DNA of 64,000 nt from Streptosporangium becharense (GCF_014204985.1 NZ_JACHMP010000001.1:4898001-4962000), one strand, 5' to 3'. Shown: positions 1 to 7,868, counted from the first letter of the stretch. Program-made: numbers and translations. Notes: generated by a model not told the origin, from the sequence alone.

Positions 1-686
1 GCGCCGTTGTGGGCCGCGTACTCCTTGGCGGTGACCTGCTTGGCCGTGCCACCACCGAACTGGACACCGCGGTACACGGTCACGAACGCGTAGTCGCGGT
101 CGCGGTCGTTGTAGACGCTGTAGTCGTAGTGGGTGTAGGCGGTCTTACCGACGTAGATGCCCCAGGGAGCCTTGCCCTGGTAGTAGCCGGGCACGAAGAC
201 CCACTTGTCCATGACGCTGGCGTTGGCCTTGTCGTCGTAGACGCAGTGGCCGGCGGTGGCGACCAGGTTGCGGTACTTGGACTGGATCGAGGTGGCCGAG
301 CACCACTTCAGGTCGCCCTTGGAGTCGACGAAGAACACCTTGCCGATGGTCTTGGGCAGGTTGATGTTCTTGACCTTGGCGGCCGACTTCTTCTCCTCGC
401 CGATCGGGGCGACGACGCCGGGCTTGCCGTCCGGGGTGTAGCCGCCGCTCGCGTTCAGCTTCGGAGTGGCCTTGGTCTCCCAGGTGAAGGGGGTGGCCTT
501 GGCCAGGTTGTTGGTGTGGTCGTTGGCCTTGAACCAGAACTCGGCGACCTCGAGGGCGGAGGGGGCGTCCTTGGCCATCGTGTCGTAGGCCCAGTCCGGA
601 ACGGCCTGAGCGGTGCCGGCCAGGCCGGCGGCCAGCATTCCGGTGGCGAGGATCGCGCCACCGGCGGGGAGGAGGATGCGCTTCAA
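1..686 (-). CDS. Secreted trypsin-fold protein, paralogue 1 (3' end cut by window edge)
   Basis: The 5' part of a secreted S1/V8-like protein. Translation starts at a TTG (684-686) preceded by AAGGAG six bases upstream, the same arrangement as in paralogues 2 and 3. A signal peptide of about 28 residues ends in AQA. The His loop (WCSA...ATAGHC, His147, with its Cys pair) and the Asp motif (DYAFV, Asp198) are present; the nucleophile region lies outside the window. The DNA is almost identical to the 5' halves of paralogues 2 and 3. It shares the upstream leader with paralogue 2 but the base variants near codon 211 with paralogue 3, a mosaic that suggests gene conversion. Whether it keeps a catalytic Ser cannot be seen here. 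Confidence 0.9.
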   Translation of the reverse strand, partial: MKRILLPAGGAILATGMLAAGLAGTAQAVPDWAYDTMAKDAPSALEVAEFWFKANDHTNNLAKATPFTWETKATPKLNASGGYTPDGKPGVVAPIGEEKKSAAKVKNINLPKTIGKVFFVDSKGDLKWCSATSIQSKYRNLVATAGHCVYDDKANASVMDKWVFVPGYYQGKAPWGIYVGKTAYTHYDYSVYNDRDRDYAFVTVYRGVQFGGGTAKQVTAKEYAAHNG

Positions 687-963
687 GGGAAACTCCTTGG
701 TCTGATGTGGAACGCTTCTTGCGTCCCATGCGTCAGTAAAGGGATAGCCAGGAACATACAGTCTCGATCTTGAGAACCGGAAGCCGAATCGAGAGGAAAA
801 GGTCCGGTCCATAGGGCCGAGATCGTTCCGTTACATTCGTTTGACTTTGAAGCCGTTGTCGGGGTTTAGCGTTTCGAGATGTGTTTTCGCAGATAGATCA
901 ACTTCTGTGGTGTGTGCGACAGATGCACTGTGATCGAATGAACGCGAATGGTTACGCGCCAGT

Positions 964-979
964 TGTGACGCAGATCACA
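964..979. promoter_or_regulatory. CRP/GlxR-type palindrome upstream of paralogue 1
   Basis: TGTGACGCAGATCACA fits the TGTGA-N6-TCACA consensus of CRP-family regulators exactly. It lies about 280 bases upstream of the paralogue 1 start, roughly 75 bases from a TAGATCA block conserved in the other two copies. Assignment to the actinobacterial cAMP receptor protein is inference from the motif and its recurrence. Confidence 0.65.
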
Positions 980-1494
980 CTCGCTCGATGGCACCGATCC
1001 GGCCGAAGGCGCGTCTAAGGATCCTGTCGCTTCCGAAGCCCGGCGTTCCGCGTGGCTTCCCGGGTGCCAACCCTCCGGCTCTCCATCCTTCTCGGAGCCC
1101 GGAAGTCGCGATGCGCAAGGGGCTGGCGCCGTCTCCTGGCCGCGCCACAGCGATTTGATCTTGCCGCTACGAGGATTCTCGCGTTCCCAAGGGTGATCGT
1201 TCGCTCCTGGGCTGATGGGCCGTCTCGCGACGCCTGAGAGGCTTCGACCGGGCATCGGATCTTCTGTCGAGCGGCCGGCCACGGAACGAGCCGCCCTCCG
1301 CGTCGCTATGGTCGAGAGCTTTCTGCCTCGCGGTGACTCCATGCGCCGACGCGGCGGGGAGAACGCGGCGGGTGCTCCGGCCGGCTACGGGTGAATGCGC
1401 GCCGTCTGCTCACCTGGCGAAAATCGGCTTTCCCTTTCCGGTCGCCGCCTGGTGGTGGGGGAACAATATGGACGCGCCGAATTAGGGAAAACGG

Positions 1495-1522
1495 AAGGGC
1501 CCGGCATGAATGCCGGGCCCTT
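1495..1522 (-). terminator. Perfect hairpin downstream of paralogue 2
   Basis: AAGGGCCCGGCAT and its exact complement are separated by two bases. On the minus strand it is followed by CCGTTTTCCC, a short T tract, as expected of an intrinsic terminator for the gene ending at 1782. The same hairpin recurs at 4234-4261. Confidence 0.7.
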
Positions 1523-1577
1523 CGTCATATCTATGTGGAGCCGGTGTCGTGTCGGCGGCACCGGTCGTGGAAAGGCC

Positions 1578-1603
1578 GAGGGCCCGGTCGGTGCCGGGCC
1601 CTC
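1578..1603. terminator. Second hairpin downstream of paralogue 2
   Basis: GAGGGCCCGG and CCGGGCCCTC form a perfect 10-bp stem with a 6-base loop. It is repeated at 4317-4342 in the next spacer. Confidence 0.5.
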
Positions 1604-1618
1604 GGGTGGTGCTGGGGG

Positions 1619-1762
1619 AGCGCTCGGGGTTTGGACCCCCTGGCGCTCGGGTGGTGCTGGGGAACGGGCGGGGTTTGGACCCCCGGCCCGTTCTGAACAG
1701 GGGGGGTTTGGATCCCCGCCCTGTTCGGGTGAGCGAGCGGGGTTTGGACTCCCGGGTCGCTC
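1619..1762. repeat. Array of four hairpins with a common TTTGGA loop
   Basis: Four consecutive inverted repeats lie at 1619-1647, 1662-1693, 1695-1726 and 1731-1762. Each has the core GGGGTTTGGA(C/T)CCC flanked by arms that differ from unit to unit yet pair within the unit: AGCGCTC/GGCGCT, GAACGGGC/GCCCGTTC, GAACAGGG/CCCTGTTC and GAGCGAGC/GGTCGCTC. They sit directly downstream of the paralogue 2 stop codon. They may act as stacked terminators or 3'-end stabilisers; this is inferred. Confidence 0.7.
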
Positions 1763-1781
1763 GGGTGATCGTCGGTAGGGA

Positions 1782-3374
1782 CTACTTGACGATCGAGCCG
1801 GACCAGACGTTCGCGGCCTTCTGGTAGACGGTCGCGGTCTCGCCGTCGAAGTACGGCGAGGTGATCAGGTCGTAGCGGTTGTTCTTGTCCTGGTCGCCGA
1901 ACAGGCTGGTGACGCCGTTGACGTAGCCGAGACGCTTGGCGTTGCTGTACTTGGCGAGCCAGGGGCCACCGTCGGCGCCGGGGGTGAAGGAGCTCTTCAG
2001 GCCGATGTGCTCCTCGACCTTCTCCGCGGCGGAGACGTAGACCTTGCCGGAGGTCTTGCCGTAGGTCCACTTCGGCGTGACGCCGGTGTAGGCCTTGTTG
2101 CCGTCGGGGTGGGCGTCGGCGGGGTAGCCGAAGACGAAGACCGTCTGCTGCGGCTTCTGGTTCCAGGTGAAGCCCTGGCCGCCGACGTTCTCGCCGAGGT
2201 GGCCGACGTCCTTGACCCAGCCGTCAACGATGAAGTAGGTCTCGACCCAGTACTTGACCTGGGCGGTCTTCTTGACCCACTTCTTGACGAAGAACTCGTT
2301 CTTCAGCCAGCCGGTGACGTTGCCCTGAGCGTCCTTGACCTCTTCGAGCTTGCCGAGGAACTTGCCCTCAGCCTTCAGGGCCTTCTTCTCGTTGTACTCT
2401 TCCTGGCTGATCGCCACCGCGTTGCTGTAGCGGGTGAACCGGTTGCCGTTCTCCAGGCCGTCGGGGGCGGAGCGGTAGACCGACTCGGTGACCTCGGCGG
2501 CGACGAGCTGGATGCCGTTGCGGCCGGTGGCGATGTACTCCTCGACGTTCGCAGCGGCGTCGGCCGGCTTGGCGACGGTCTCAACCTTGGGGTCGAGGGC
2601 CTTGGACTTGAACGGGCCGTCCTGGCCGTACTTCTCGTAGCCGGCCGCGAACTCCTTGTCGGAGATCTCCTTCTCGTGGACGTACTTGGCGCCGTTGTGG
2701 GCCGCGTACTCCTTGGCGGTGACCTGCTTGGCCGTGCCGCCGCTGAACTGGACACCGCGGTACACGGTCACGAACGCGTAGTCGCGGTCGCGGTCGTTGT
2801 AGACGCTGTAGTCGTAGTGGGTGTAGGCGGTCTTACCGACGTAGATGCCCCAGGGAGCCTTGCCCTGGTAGTAGCCGGGCACGAAGACCCACTTGTCCAT
2901 GACGCTGGCGTTGGCCTTGTCGTCGTAGACGCAGTGGCCGGCGGTGGCGACCAGGTTGCGGTACTTGGACTGGATCGAGGTGGCCGAGCACCACTTCAGG
3001 TCGCCCTTGGAGTCGACGAAGAACACCTTGCCGATGGTCTTGGGCAGGTTGATGTTCTTGACCTTGGCGGCCGACTTCTTCTCCTCGCCGATCGGGGCGA
3101 CGACGCCGGGCTTGCCGTCCGGGGTGTAGCCGCCGCTCGCGTTCAGCTTCGGAGTGGCCTTGGTCTCCCAGGTGAAGGGGGTGGCCTTGGCCAGGTTGTT
3201 GGTGTGGTCGTTGGCCTTGAACCAGAACTCGGCGACCTCGAGGGCGGAGGGGGCGTCCTTGGCCATCGTGTCGTAGGCCCAGTCCGGAACGGCCTGAGCG
3301 GTGCCGGCCAGGCCGGCGGCCAGCATTCCGGTGGCGAGGATCGCGCCACCGGCGGGGAGGAGGATGCGCTTCAA
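1782..3374 (-). CDS. Secreted trypsin-fold protein, paralogue 2, with Asp replacing the catalytic Ser
   Basis: 530 residues with TTG start at 3374 (AAGGAG six bases upstream) and a signal peptide of about 28 residues. The trypsin-like domain has a Cys129-Cys148 pair around His147 (ATAGHC) and Asp198 in DYAFV. A Lys/Glu/Tyr-rich insert follows at about residues 212-385, then the C-terminal barrel. At the nucleophile the family motif GASGGP reads GADGGPW: codon 468 (1971-1973) is GAC. The Cys pair flanking this loop in paralogues 5 and 6 is also gone (Thr in KWTYGK, Ser in LKSSF). Classical serine-protease activity is therefore unlikely. It could be a pseudoprotease, a binding protein or an unusual enzyme. 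Downstream hairpins and an upstream CRP-type site suggest it is transcribed alone. Confidence 0.93.
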   Translation of the reverse strand: MKRILLPAGGAILATGMLAAGLAGTAQAVPDWAYDTMAKDAPSALEVAEFWFKANDHTNNLAKATPFTWETKATPKLNASGGYTPDGKPGVVAPIGEEKKSAAKVKNINLPKTIGKVFFVDSKGDLKWCSATSIQSKYRNLVATAGHCVYDDKANASVMDKWVFVPGYYQGKAPWGIYVGKTAYTHYDYSVYNDRDRDYAFVTVYRGVQFSGGTAKQVTAKEYAAHNGAKYVHEKEISDKEFAAGYEKYGQDGPFKSKALDPKVETVAKPADAAANVEEYIATGRNGIQLVAAEVTESVYRSAPDGLENGNRFTRYSNAVAISQEEYNEKKALKAEGKFLGKLEEVKDAQGNVTGWLKNEFFVKKWVKKTAQVKYWVETYFIVDGWVKDVGHLGENVGGQGFTWNQKPQQTVFVFGYPADAHPDGNKAYTGVTPKWTYGKTSGKVYVSAAEKVEEHIGLKSSFTPGADGGPWLAKYSNAKRLGYVNGVTSLFGDQDKNNRYDLITSPYFDGETATVYQKAANVWSGSIVK

Positions 3375-3651
3375 GGGAAACTCCTTGGTCTGATGTGGAA
3401 CGCTTCTTGCGTCCCATGCGTCAGTAAAGGGATAGCCAGGAACATACAGTCTCGATCTTGGGAATCGGAAGCCGCTTCGGCGGGGAATAAACCTGTCCGA
3501 AACGCCGAGATGCTTTCGTTACATTCAGGCGGGGCTGAGACCTGTCTGAGATCCGATGGTAATGATCCACATCTCCGCAGATAGATCACCTTTTGTGGCC
3601 CGTATGGCAGATGTCCCGTGATCGTGTGAGTGCGAACGGTCACGTATCCCA

Positions 3652-3667
3652 TGTGACGTAGATCACA
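3652..3667. promoter_or_regulatory. CRP/GlxR-type palindrome upstream of paralogue 2
   Basis: TGTGACGTAGATCACA is an exact TGTGA-N6-TCACA match, about 280 bases upstream of the start codon. It has the same spacing to the TAGATCA block as in the paralogue 1 spacer. Confidence 0.65.
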
Positions 3668-4233
3668 TCAGTCTGATGGCACCGATGCGGCCGGATTCAC
3701 GTCTAAAGGGTCCCTCCGGGAGTGCTCGGAGTGTCCCCACAGACGAGATCGTGTCCCGCCTCTCGCCGCTGGGAAGCCCGACTCCAGGGTGAGAACGTAG
3801 GTTCCTGTCGTTCCGCGCGTGTCGTCCGGGGGCCGCCTGATTCCCCCGTCAGGAGATCGCTGATGATCGTTCAGCCCGTCTGAGAGTGATCGATCGATCT
3901 CGTCTCAGGGCGTCGTGCACGGCCGCCCGGAGGGGCGTCTTCGAGTCACCTTCACACGGGTTCCGCCCTGTCCGTAGACGTGGTTTACGGCGTCGCGTGT
4001 GCAAGGAGTGTCCGCTTCCGTAAAGCGGGCCCCGACCGAAAAGGTGCGCCACCGCCGGGGTGGGGGACACGCGTGCGACGAGGGTGCGGCCCGGTGGCCG
4101 GCCGTCGTCGACGGGTGATGGGTGACGGGTGACGGGCAGGACACTCGGAGGTTTCTGCGGGCGGTATGCCGGACGGCCGGGACCGGTGTCTCCGCCGGGA
4201 AAGGTCGCCGGATGGCCGGGCTGGGGAAAACGG

Positions 4234-4261
4234 AAGGGCCCGGCATGAATGCCGGGCCCTT
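4234..4261 (-). terminator. Perfect hairpin downstream of paralogue 3
   Basis: Same 13-bp stem as at 1495-1522, followed on the minus strand by CCGTTTTCCCC. It is duplicated together with the gene. Confidence 0.7.
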
Positions 4262-4316
4262 CGTCATATCTATGTGGAGCCGGTGTCGTGTCGGCGGCAC
4301 CGGTCGTGGAAAGGCC

Positions 4317-4342
4317 GAGGGCCCGGTCGGTGCCGGGCCCTC
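4317..4342. terminator. Second hairpin downstream of paralogue 3
   Basis: GAGGGCCCGG/CCGGGCCCTC stem, identical to 1578-1603. Confidence 0.5.
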
Positions 4343-4357
4343 GGGTGGTGCTGGGGG

Positions 4358-4467
4358 AGCGCTCGGGGTTTGGACCCCCTGGCGCTCGGGTGGTGCTGGG
4401 GTGAACGGGCGGGGTTTGGACCCCCGGCCTGTTCTGAACAGGGGGGGTTTGGACCCCCGCCCTGTTC
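4358..4467. repeat. Array of three hairpins with a common TTTGGA loop
   Basis: Units lie at 4358-4386, 4403-4434 and 4436-4467. They correspond to the first three units of the 1619-1762 array; the fourth (GAGCGAGC arms) is missing, so unit number varies between copies. In the second unit one arm has a C-to-T change (GGCCTGTTC) that weakens one pair. Confidence 0.7.
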
Positions 4468-4486
4468 GGGTGATCGTCGGTAGGGA

Positions 4487-6076
4487 CTACTTGACGATCG
4501 AGCCGGACCAGACGTTCGCGGCCTTCTGGTAGACGGTCGCGGTCTCGCCGTCGAAGTACGGCGAGGTGATCAGGTCGTAGCGGTTGTTCTTGTCCTGGTC
4601 GCCGAACAGGCTGGTGACGCCGTTGACGTAGCCGAGACGCTTGGCGTTGCTGTACTTGGCGAGCCAGGGGCCACCGTCGGCGCCGGGGGTGAAGGAGCTC
4701 TTCAGGCCGATGTGCTCCTCGACCTTCTCCGCGGCGGAGACGTAGACCTTGCCGGAGGTCTTGCCGTAGGTCCACTTCGGCGTGACGCCGGTGTAGGCCT
4801 TGTTGCCGTCGGGGTGGGCGTCGGCGGGGTAGCCGAAGACGAAGACCGTCTGCTGCGGCTTCTGGTTCCAGGTGAAGCCCTGGCCGCCGACGTTCTCGCC
4901 GAGGTGGCCGACGTCCTTGACCCAGCCGTCAACGATGAAGTAGGACTCGACCCAGTACTTGACCTGGGCGGTCGCCTTGACCCACTTCTTGACGAAGAAC
5001 TGCTGCTTGGTCCAGCCGATGACGTTGCCCTGAGCGTCCTTGGTCTCAAGGAGCTCGCCGTCGAACTTGCCCTCAGCCTTCAGGGCCTTCTTCTCGTTGT
5101 ACTCCTCCTGGCTGATCTGGATGACCTTGCTCAGGCGGGTGAACTTGTTGCCGTTCTCCAGGCCGTCGGGGGCGGCGGTGTAGACCGACTTGGTGACCTC
5201 GGCGCCGACCAGCTGGATGCCGTTGTGGCCGAGGATGTACTTCTCGACGTTCGCAGCGGCGTCGGCCGGCTTGGCGACGGTCTCAACCTTGGGGTCGAGG
5301 GCCTTGGACTTGAACGGGCCGTCCTGGCCGTACTTCTCGTAGCCGGCCTTGAACTCGGCCTCGGTGATTTCCTTCTCGTGGACGTACTTGGCGCCGTTGT
5401 GGGCCGCGTACTCCTTGGCGGTGACCTGCTTGGCCGTGCCACCACCGAACTGGACACCGCGGTACACGGTCACGAACGCGTAGTCGCGGTCGCGGTCGTT
5501 GTAGACGCTGTAGTCGTAGTGGGTGTAGGCGGTCTTACCGACGTAGATGCCCCAGGGAGCCTTGCCCTGGTAGTAGCCGGGCACGAAGACCCACTTGTCC
5601 ATGACGCTGGCGTTGGCCTTGTCGTCGTAGACGCAGTGGCCGGCGGTGGCGACCAGGTTGCGGTACTTGGACTGGATCGAGGTGGCCGAGCACCACTTCA
5701 GGTCGCCCTTGGAGTCGACGAAGAACACCTTGCCGATGGTCTTGGGCAGGTTGATGTTCTTGACCTTGGCGGCCGACTTCTTCTCCTCGCCGATCGGGGC
5801 GACGACGCCGGGCTTGCCGTCCGGGGTGTAGCCGCCGCTCGCGTTCAGCTTCGGAGTGGCCTTGGTCTCCCAGGTGAAGGGGGTGGCCTTGGCCAGGTTG
5901 TTGGTGTGGTCGTTGGCCTTGAACCAGAACTCGGCGACCTCGAGGGCGGAGGGGGCGTCCTTGGCCATCGTGTCGTAGGCCCAGTCCGGAACGGCCTGAG
6001 CGGTGCCGGCCAGGCCGGCGGCCAGCATTCCGGTGGCGAGGATCGCGCCACCGGCGGGGAGGAGGATGCGCTTCAA
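4487..6076 (-). CDS. Secreted trypsin-fold protein, paralogue 3, with Asp replacing the catalytic Ser
   Basis: 529 residues. The frame is open further upstream (to 6289), but the TTG at 6076 is chosen because it matches the RBS, start and signal peptide of the two sister genes. The N-terminal 210 or so residues and the C-terminal 145 or so are virtually identical to paralogue 2. The central insert (about 212-385) differs at many positions, for example VEKYILGHNGIQL against VEEYIATGRNGIQL. His147 and Asp198 are present. The nucleophile position is Asp467 (codon 4676-4678) in GADGGPW, and the second disulfide is missing. Expected to be exported; the activity is unknown, as for paralogue 2. Confidence 0.93.
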   Translation of the reverse strand: MKRILLPAGGAILATGMLAAGLAGTAQAVPDWAYDTMAKDAPSALEVAEFWFKANDHTNNLAKATPFTWETKATPKLNASGGYTPDGKPGVVAPIGEEKKSAAKVKNINLPKTIGKVFFVDSKGDLKWCSATSIQSKYRNLVATAGHCVYDDKANASVMDKWVFVPGYYQGKAPWGIYVGKTAYTHYDYSVYNDRDRDYAFVTVYRGVQFGGGTAKQVTAKEYAAHNGAKYVHEKEITEAEFKAGYEKYGQDGPFKSKALDPKVETVAKPADAAANVEKYILGHNGIQLVGAEVTKSVYTAAPDGLENGNKFTRLSKVIQISQEEYNEKKALKAEGKFDGELLETKDAQGNVIGWTKQQFFVKKWVKATAQVKYWVESYFIVDGWVKDVGHLGENVGGQGFTWNQKPQQTVFVFGYPADAHPDGNKAYTGVTPKWTYGKTSGKVYVSAAEKVEEHIGLKSSFTPGADGGPWLAKYSNAKRLGYVNGVTSLFGDQDKNNRYDLITSPYFDGETATVYQKAANVWSGSIVK

Positions 6077-6350
6077 GGGAAACTCCTTGGTCTGATGTGG
6101 AACGCTTCTTGCGTCCCATACGTCAGTAAAGGGATGACCAAAAACATACATCGCTGATCTTGGTATCTCGAGACCGTTTGGAACAGGACAAACCGTAACG
6201 ATCTTCCGAGATGCTTTCGTTACATTTCGGCGAGGTCTCGCCTGAGGGCGACTCGGCGACTGTCGGCGATGTTTCCCGAGGTAGATCAAATCCTCGACGA
6301 CATCGAATGATGTTCTGTAGTTGAGGAATCACATTCAGTAACCGACCATG

Positions 6351-6366
6351 TGTGACTCAGATCACA
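6351..6366. promoter_or_regulatory. CRP/GlxR-type palindrome upstream of paralogue 3
   Basis: TGTGACTCAGATCACA is an exact TGTGA-N6-TCACA match, about 280 bases upstream of the start codon. It is conserved although the surrounding sequence has diverged from the other two spacers, which supports function. Confidence 0.65.
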
Positions 6367-6503
6367 TGGATTTCATGGCACCGATCCGGCCGATTCCACG
6401 TCTAACGCCCTCATGTGAGGGCGTCTCGCCCTTCAGTCTCCTTCGAAGGCGCCGTGCCGCCCACGGAGATTTCGGTCCCTGCGAACAGGCCCGGAAACAG
6501 ACA

Positions 6504-6529
6504 CGGGACCCGGCGCCTGCCGGGTCCCG
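6504..6529 (-). terminator. Hairpin downstream of paralogue 4
   Basis: CGGGACCCGGC and its exact complement flank GCCT. The minus-strand tail is TGTCTGTTTCC. A second small palindrome (AGGGGTGG/CCACCCCT, 6541-6558) precedes it. Confidence 0.6.
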
Positions 6530-6575
6530 CGGGTGAGAGAAGGGGTGGGACCACCCCTCATCGGGGGCGTGCGGA

Positions 6576-7736
6576 CTACTTGTACAGTTCGCCCTTCGGG
6601 CCGACGATCCTGCCGGACCACACGTTGGCCGCCTTGCGGTAGATGTCGGCCGTCTCGCCGTCGAAGTACGGCGAGGTGATCAGGTCGTAGCGGTCGTTCT
6701 GGTCCTGGTCACCGAAGAGGCTGGTGACGCCGTTGACATAGCCCAGGCGCCGACCGCTGCTGTACTGGGTCAGCCACGGGCCGCCGTCGGCGCCCGGGGT
6801 GAAAGCACCCTTGAGACCGACGTGCTCCTCGGCCTTCTCGGCCGACGCCACGTACTCCTTGCCCGACGGCTTGCCGTACAGGTACTTCGGCGTCACGCCG
6901 CTGTAGGGCCGGTCGCCGTCCGGGTGCGGGGCGGTGGGGTAGCCGAAGACGTAGACCGGCTTGCCCGTCGGCTGGTTCCAGGTGAAGCCCTGACCGCCGA
7001 CGTTGTCACCCAGGCGGCCGACGTCCTTGGACAGGACGATGTAGTAGTGCGAGCCGCGCGACCACTTGGGCCCGGTGAAGCCCGCGTACTCGGACTTGGT
7101 GACCTGCTTGACGCCGTCGAAGGCGACGCCGTTGTAGACGGTGACGAAGGCGTAGTCCTTGTCGTAGTCCTCGTAGTTGGCGAAGTCGTAGTGCGTCCAC
7201 GCGCTCTTGCCGACGTAGATGCCCCACGGCGCCTTGCCCTGGTAGTAACCGGGGACGAAGACCCACTTGTCGAGGGTGTCACTGTTGCCGGCCGGGTCGT
7301 AGACGCAGTGCCCGGCCGTGGCGACCAGGTTGCGGTACTTGCCCTGGACGGCGGTGGCCGAACACCAGCGGTACTGGCCGTTGACGACGAAGAACACCTT
7401 GCCGATGGTCCTGGGCAGGTTGACGTTCTTGACGCGCGTCGCGGCGGGCTTCTCCGAGCCGGTCGGGCCGACGCTGCCGGGCCTGCCGTCGGGGGAGTGG
7501 CCGCCGCCGACCTTCATCCGGGACCCGCCGGGGTCGGGGTTGTACGCCGTCGCCCCCTTCAGGGCGGCGAAGTTCGAGGCGGCCCAGAAGTCGATGACCG
7601 ACACGGCCGAGGCGTTGTTCGTGGCCATCGGGTCGGTCGCCCAGTCGGGCGCGGCCTGGGCGGTGCCGGCCAGGCAGGTGGCCAGCAGGCCGGTGGCGAG
7701 TGCGGCGCCACCGAGGGGGAGAAGAGAGTGCTTCAC
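6576..7736 (-). CDS. Secreted trypsin-fold protein, paralogue 4, short form with Asp at the nucleophile
   Basis: 386 residues from GTG 7736 (AAGGAG eight bases upstream), with a signal peptide ending in AQA near residue 28. The domain order is the same as in the neighbours, with His143 (ATAGHC) and Asp194 (DYAFV). The long Lys/Glu-rich insert of paralogues 2, 3 and 6 is reduced to about 25 residues. The nucleophile codon (6786-6788) gives Asp317 in GADGGPW, and the second Cys pair is missing (Leu in KYLYGK, Gly in LKGAF). No CRP-type site was seen upstream. Likely a related non-classical or inactive protease-fold protein. Confidence 0.92.
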   Translation of the reverse strand: MKHSLLPLGGAALATGLLATCLAGTAQAAPDWATDPMATNNASAVSVIDFWAASNFAALKGATAYNPDPGGSRMKVGGGHSPDGRPGSVGPTGSEKPAATRVKNVNLPRTIGKVFFVVNGQYRWCSATAVQGKYRNLVATAGHCVYDPAGNSDTLDKWVFVPGYYQGKAPWGIYVGKSAWTHYDFANYEDYDKDYAFVTVYNGVAFDGVKQVTKSEYAGFTGPKWSRGSHYYIVLSKDVGRLGDNVGGQGFTWNQPTGKPVYVFGYPTAPHPDGDRPYSGVTPKYLYGKPSGKEYVASAEKAEEHVGLKGAFTPGADGGPWLTQYSSGRRLGYVNGVTSLFGDQDQNDRYDLITSPYFDGETADIYRKAANVWSGRIVGPKGELYK

Positions 7737-7831
7737 AGGACGAGCTCCTTGCGCTGCAACGTCCCCGGACGCGGGGACTGCGGGACGACAAGGTACGAAC
7801 CTACGCGTGAAGCTCGAAGGTCAAGAAATCT

Positions 7832-7868
7832 CTAAGGCTCCCTTAAAGGTCTTTTAAGGTGCTCTTAG
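7832..7868. repeat. Nested A/T-rich inverted repeat at the end of paralogue 5
   Basis: CTAAG...CTTAG encloses CCTTAAA-GGTCT-TTTAAGG. It overlaps the paralogue 5 stop codon and lies just upstream of paralogue 4. It may be a terminator, an operator or both; no protein can be named. Confidence 0.4.

Larger units (their letters stand above)
687..1781. other. Spacer between paralogues 1 and 2: promoter region and terminator array
   Basis: About 1.1 kb with no convincing gene. The part next to paralogue 1 (687-1010) is relatively A/T-rich and carries blocks shared with the other two spacers, including TAGATCA near 894-900, a GTTACATTC block and the CRP-type site at 964-979. The part next to paralogue 2 (1495-1775) is the hairpin array downstream of that gene. 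Between about 1020 and 1490 nothing recognisable was seen. Open frames here are unlike any known protein and change between the copies. Confidence 0.7.
3375..4486. other. Spacer between paralogues 2 and 3: promoter region and terminator array
   Basis: About 1.1 kb without a convincing gene. The first 60 bases and the stretch to about 3710 align with the spacer upstream of paralogue 1 (TAGATCA block near 3582-3588, CRP-type site 3652-3667). The stretch 4225-4480 aligns with 1485-1775 (the same hairpins). Between 3720 and 4220 there is only a short GACGGGTGAT-type tandem repeat near 4109-4135 and no recognisable function. Confidence 0.7.
6077..6575. other. Spacer between paralogues 3 and 4
   Basis: About 500 bases with no gene seen. 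Positions 6077-6400 align loosely with the promoter regions of paralogues 1 and 2 (TAGATCA near 6282-6288, CRP-type site 6351-6366) but are clearly more diverged. The hairpins at 6504-6558 belong to the end of paralogue 4. Confidence 0.65.

Noticed and set aside
3905..4300. 131-codon minus-strand frame in the spacer between paralogues 2 and 3
   Set aside because: No ribosome site, no homology, Pro/Arg/His-rich, and it runs through the duplicated terminator hairpin.
1619..4467. CRISPR-like array in the spacers
   Set aside because: The repeated cores are hairpins of variable length without constant repeat and spacer sizes. Arms pair within units, and no cas gene is present.
2007..6157. Long plus-strand frames (about 500 codons) opposite protease paralogues 2 and 3
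   Set aside because: Antisense shadows: low-complexity LVLD/GVGG composition, and exact mirror conservation with the minus-strand genes.
6077..6289. N-terminal extension of paralogue 3 to 6289
   Set aside because: The frame is open, but the sister genes have stops there and all use the TTG with AAGGAG. The extension lacks a ribosome site and would bury the signal peptide.
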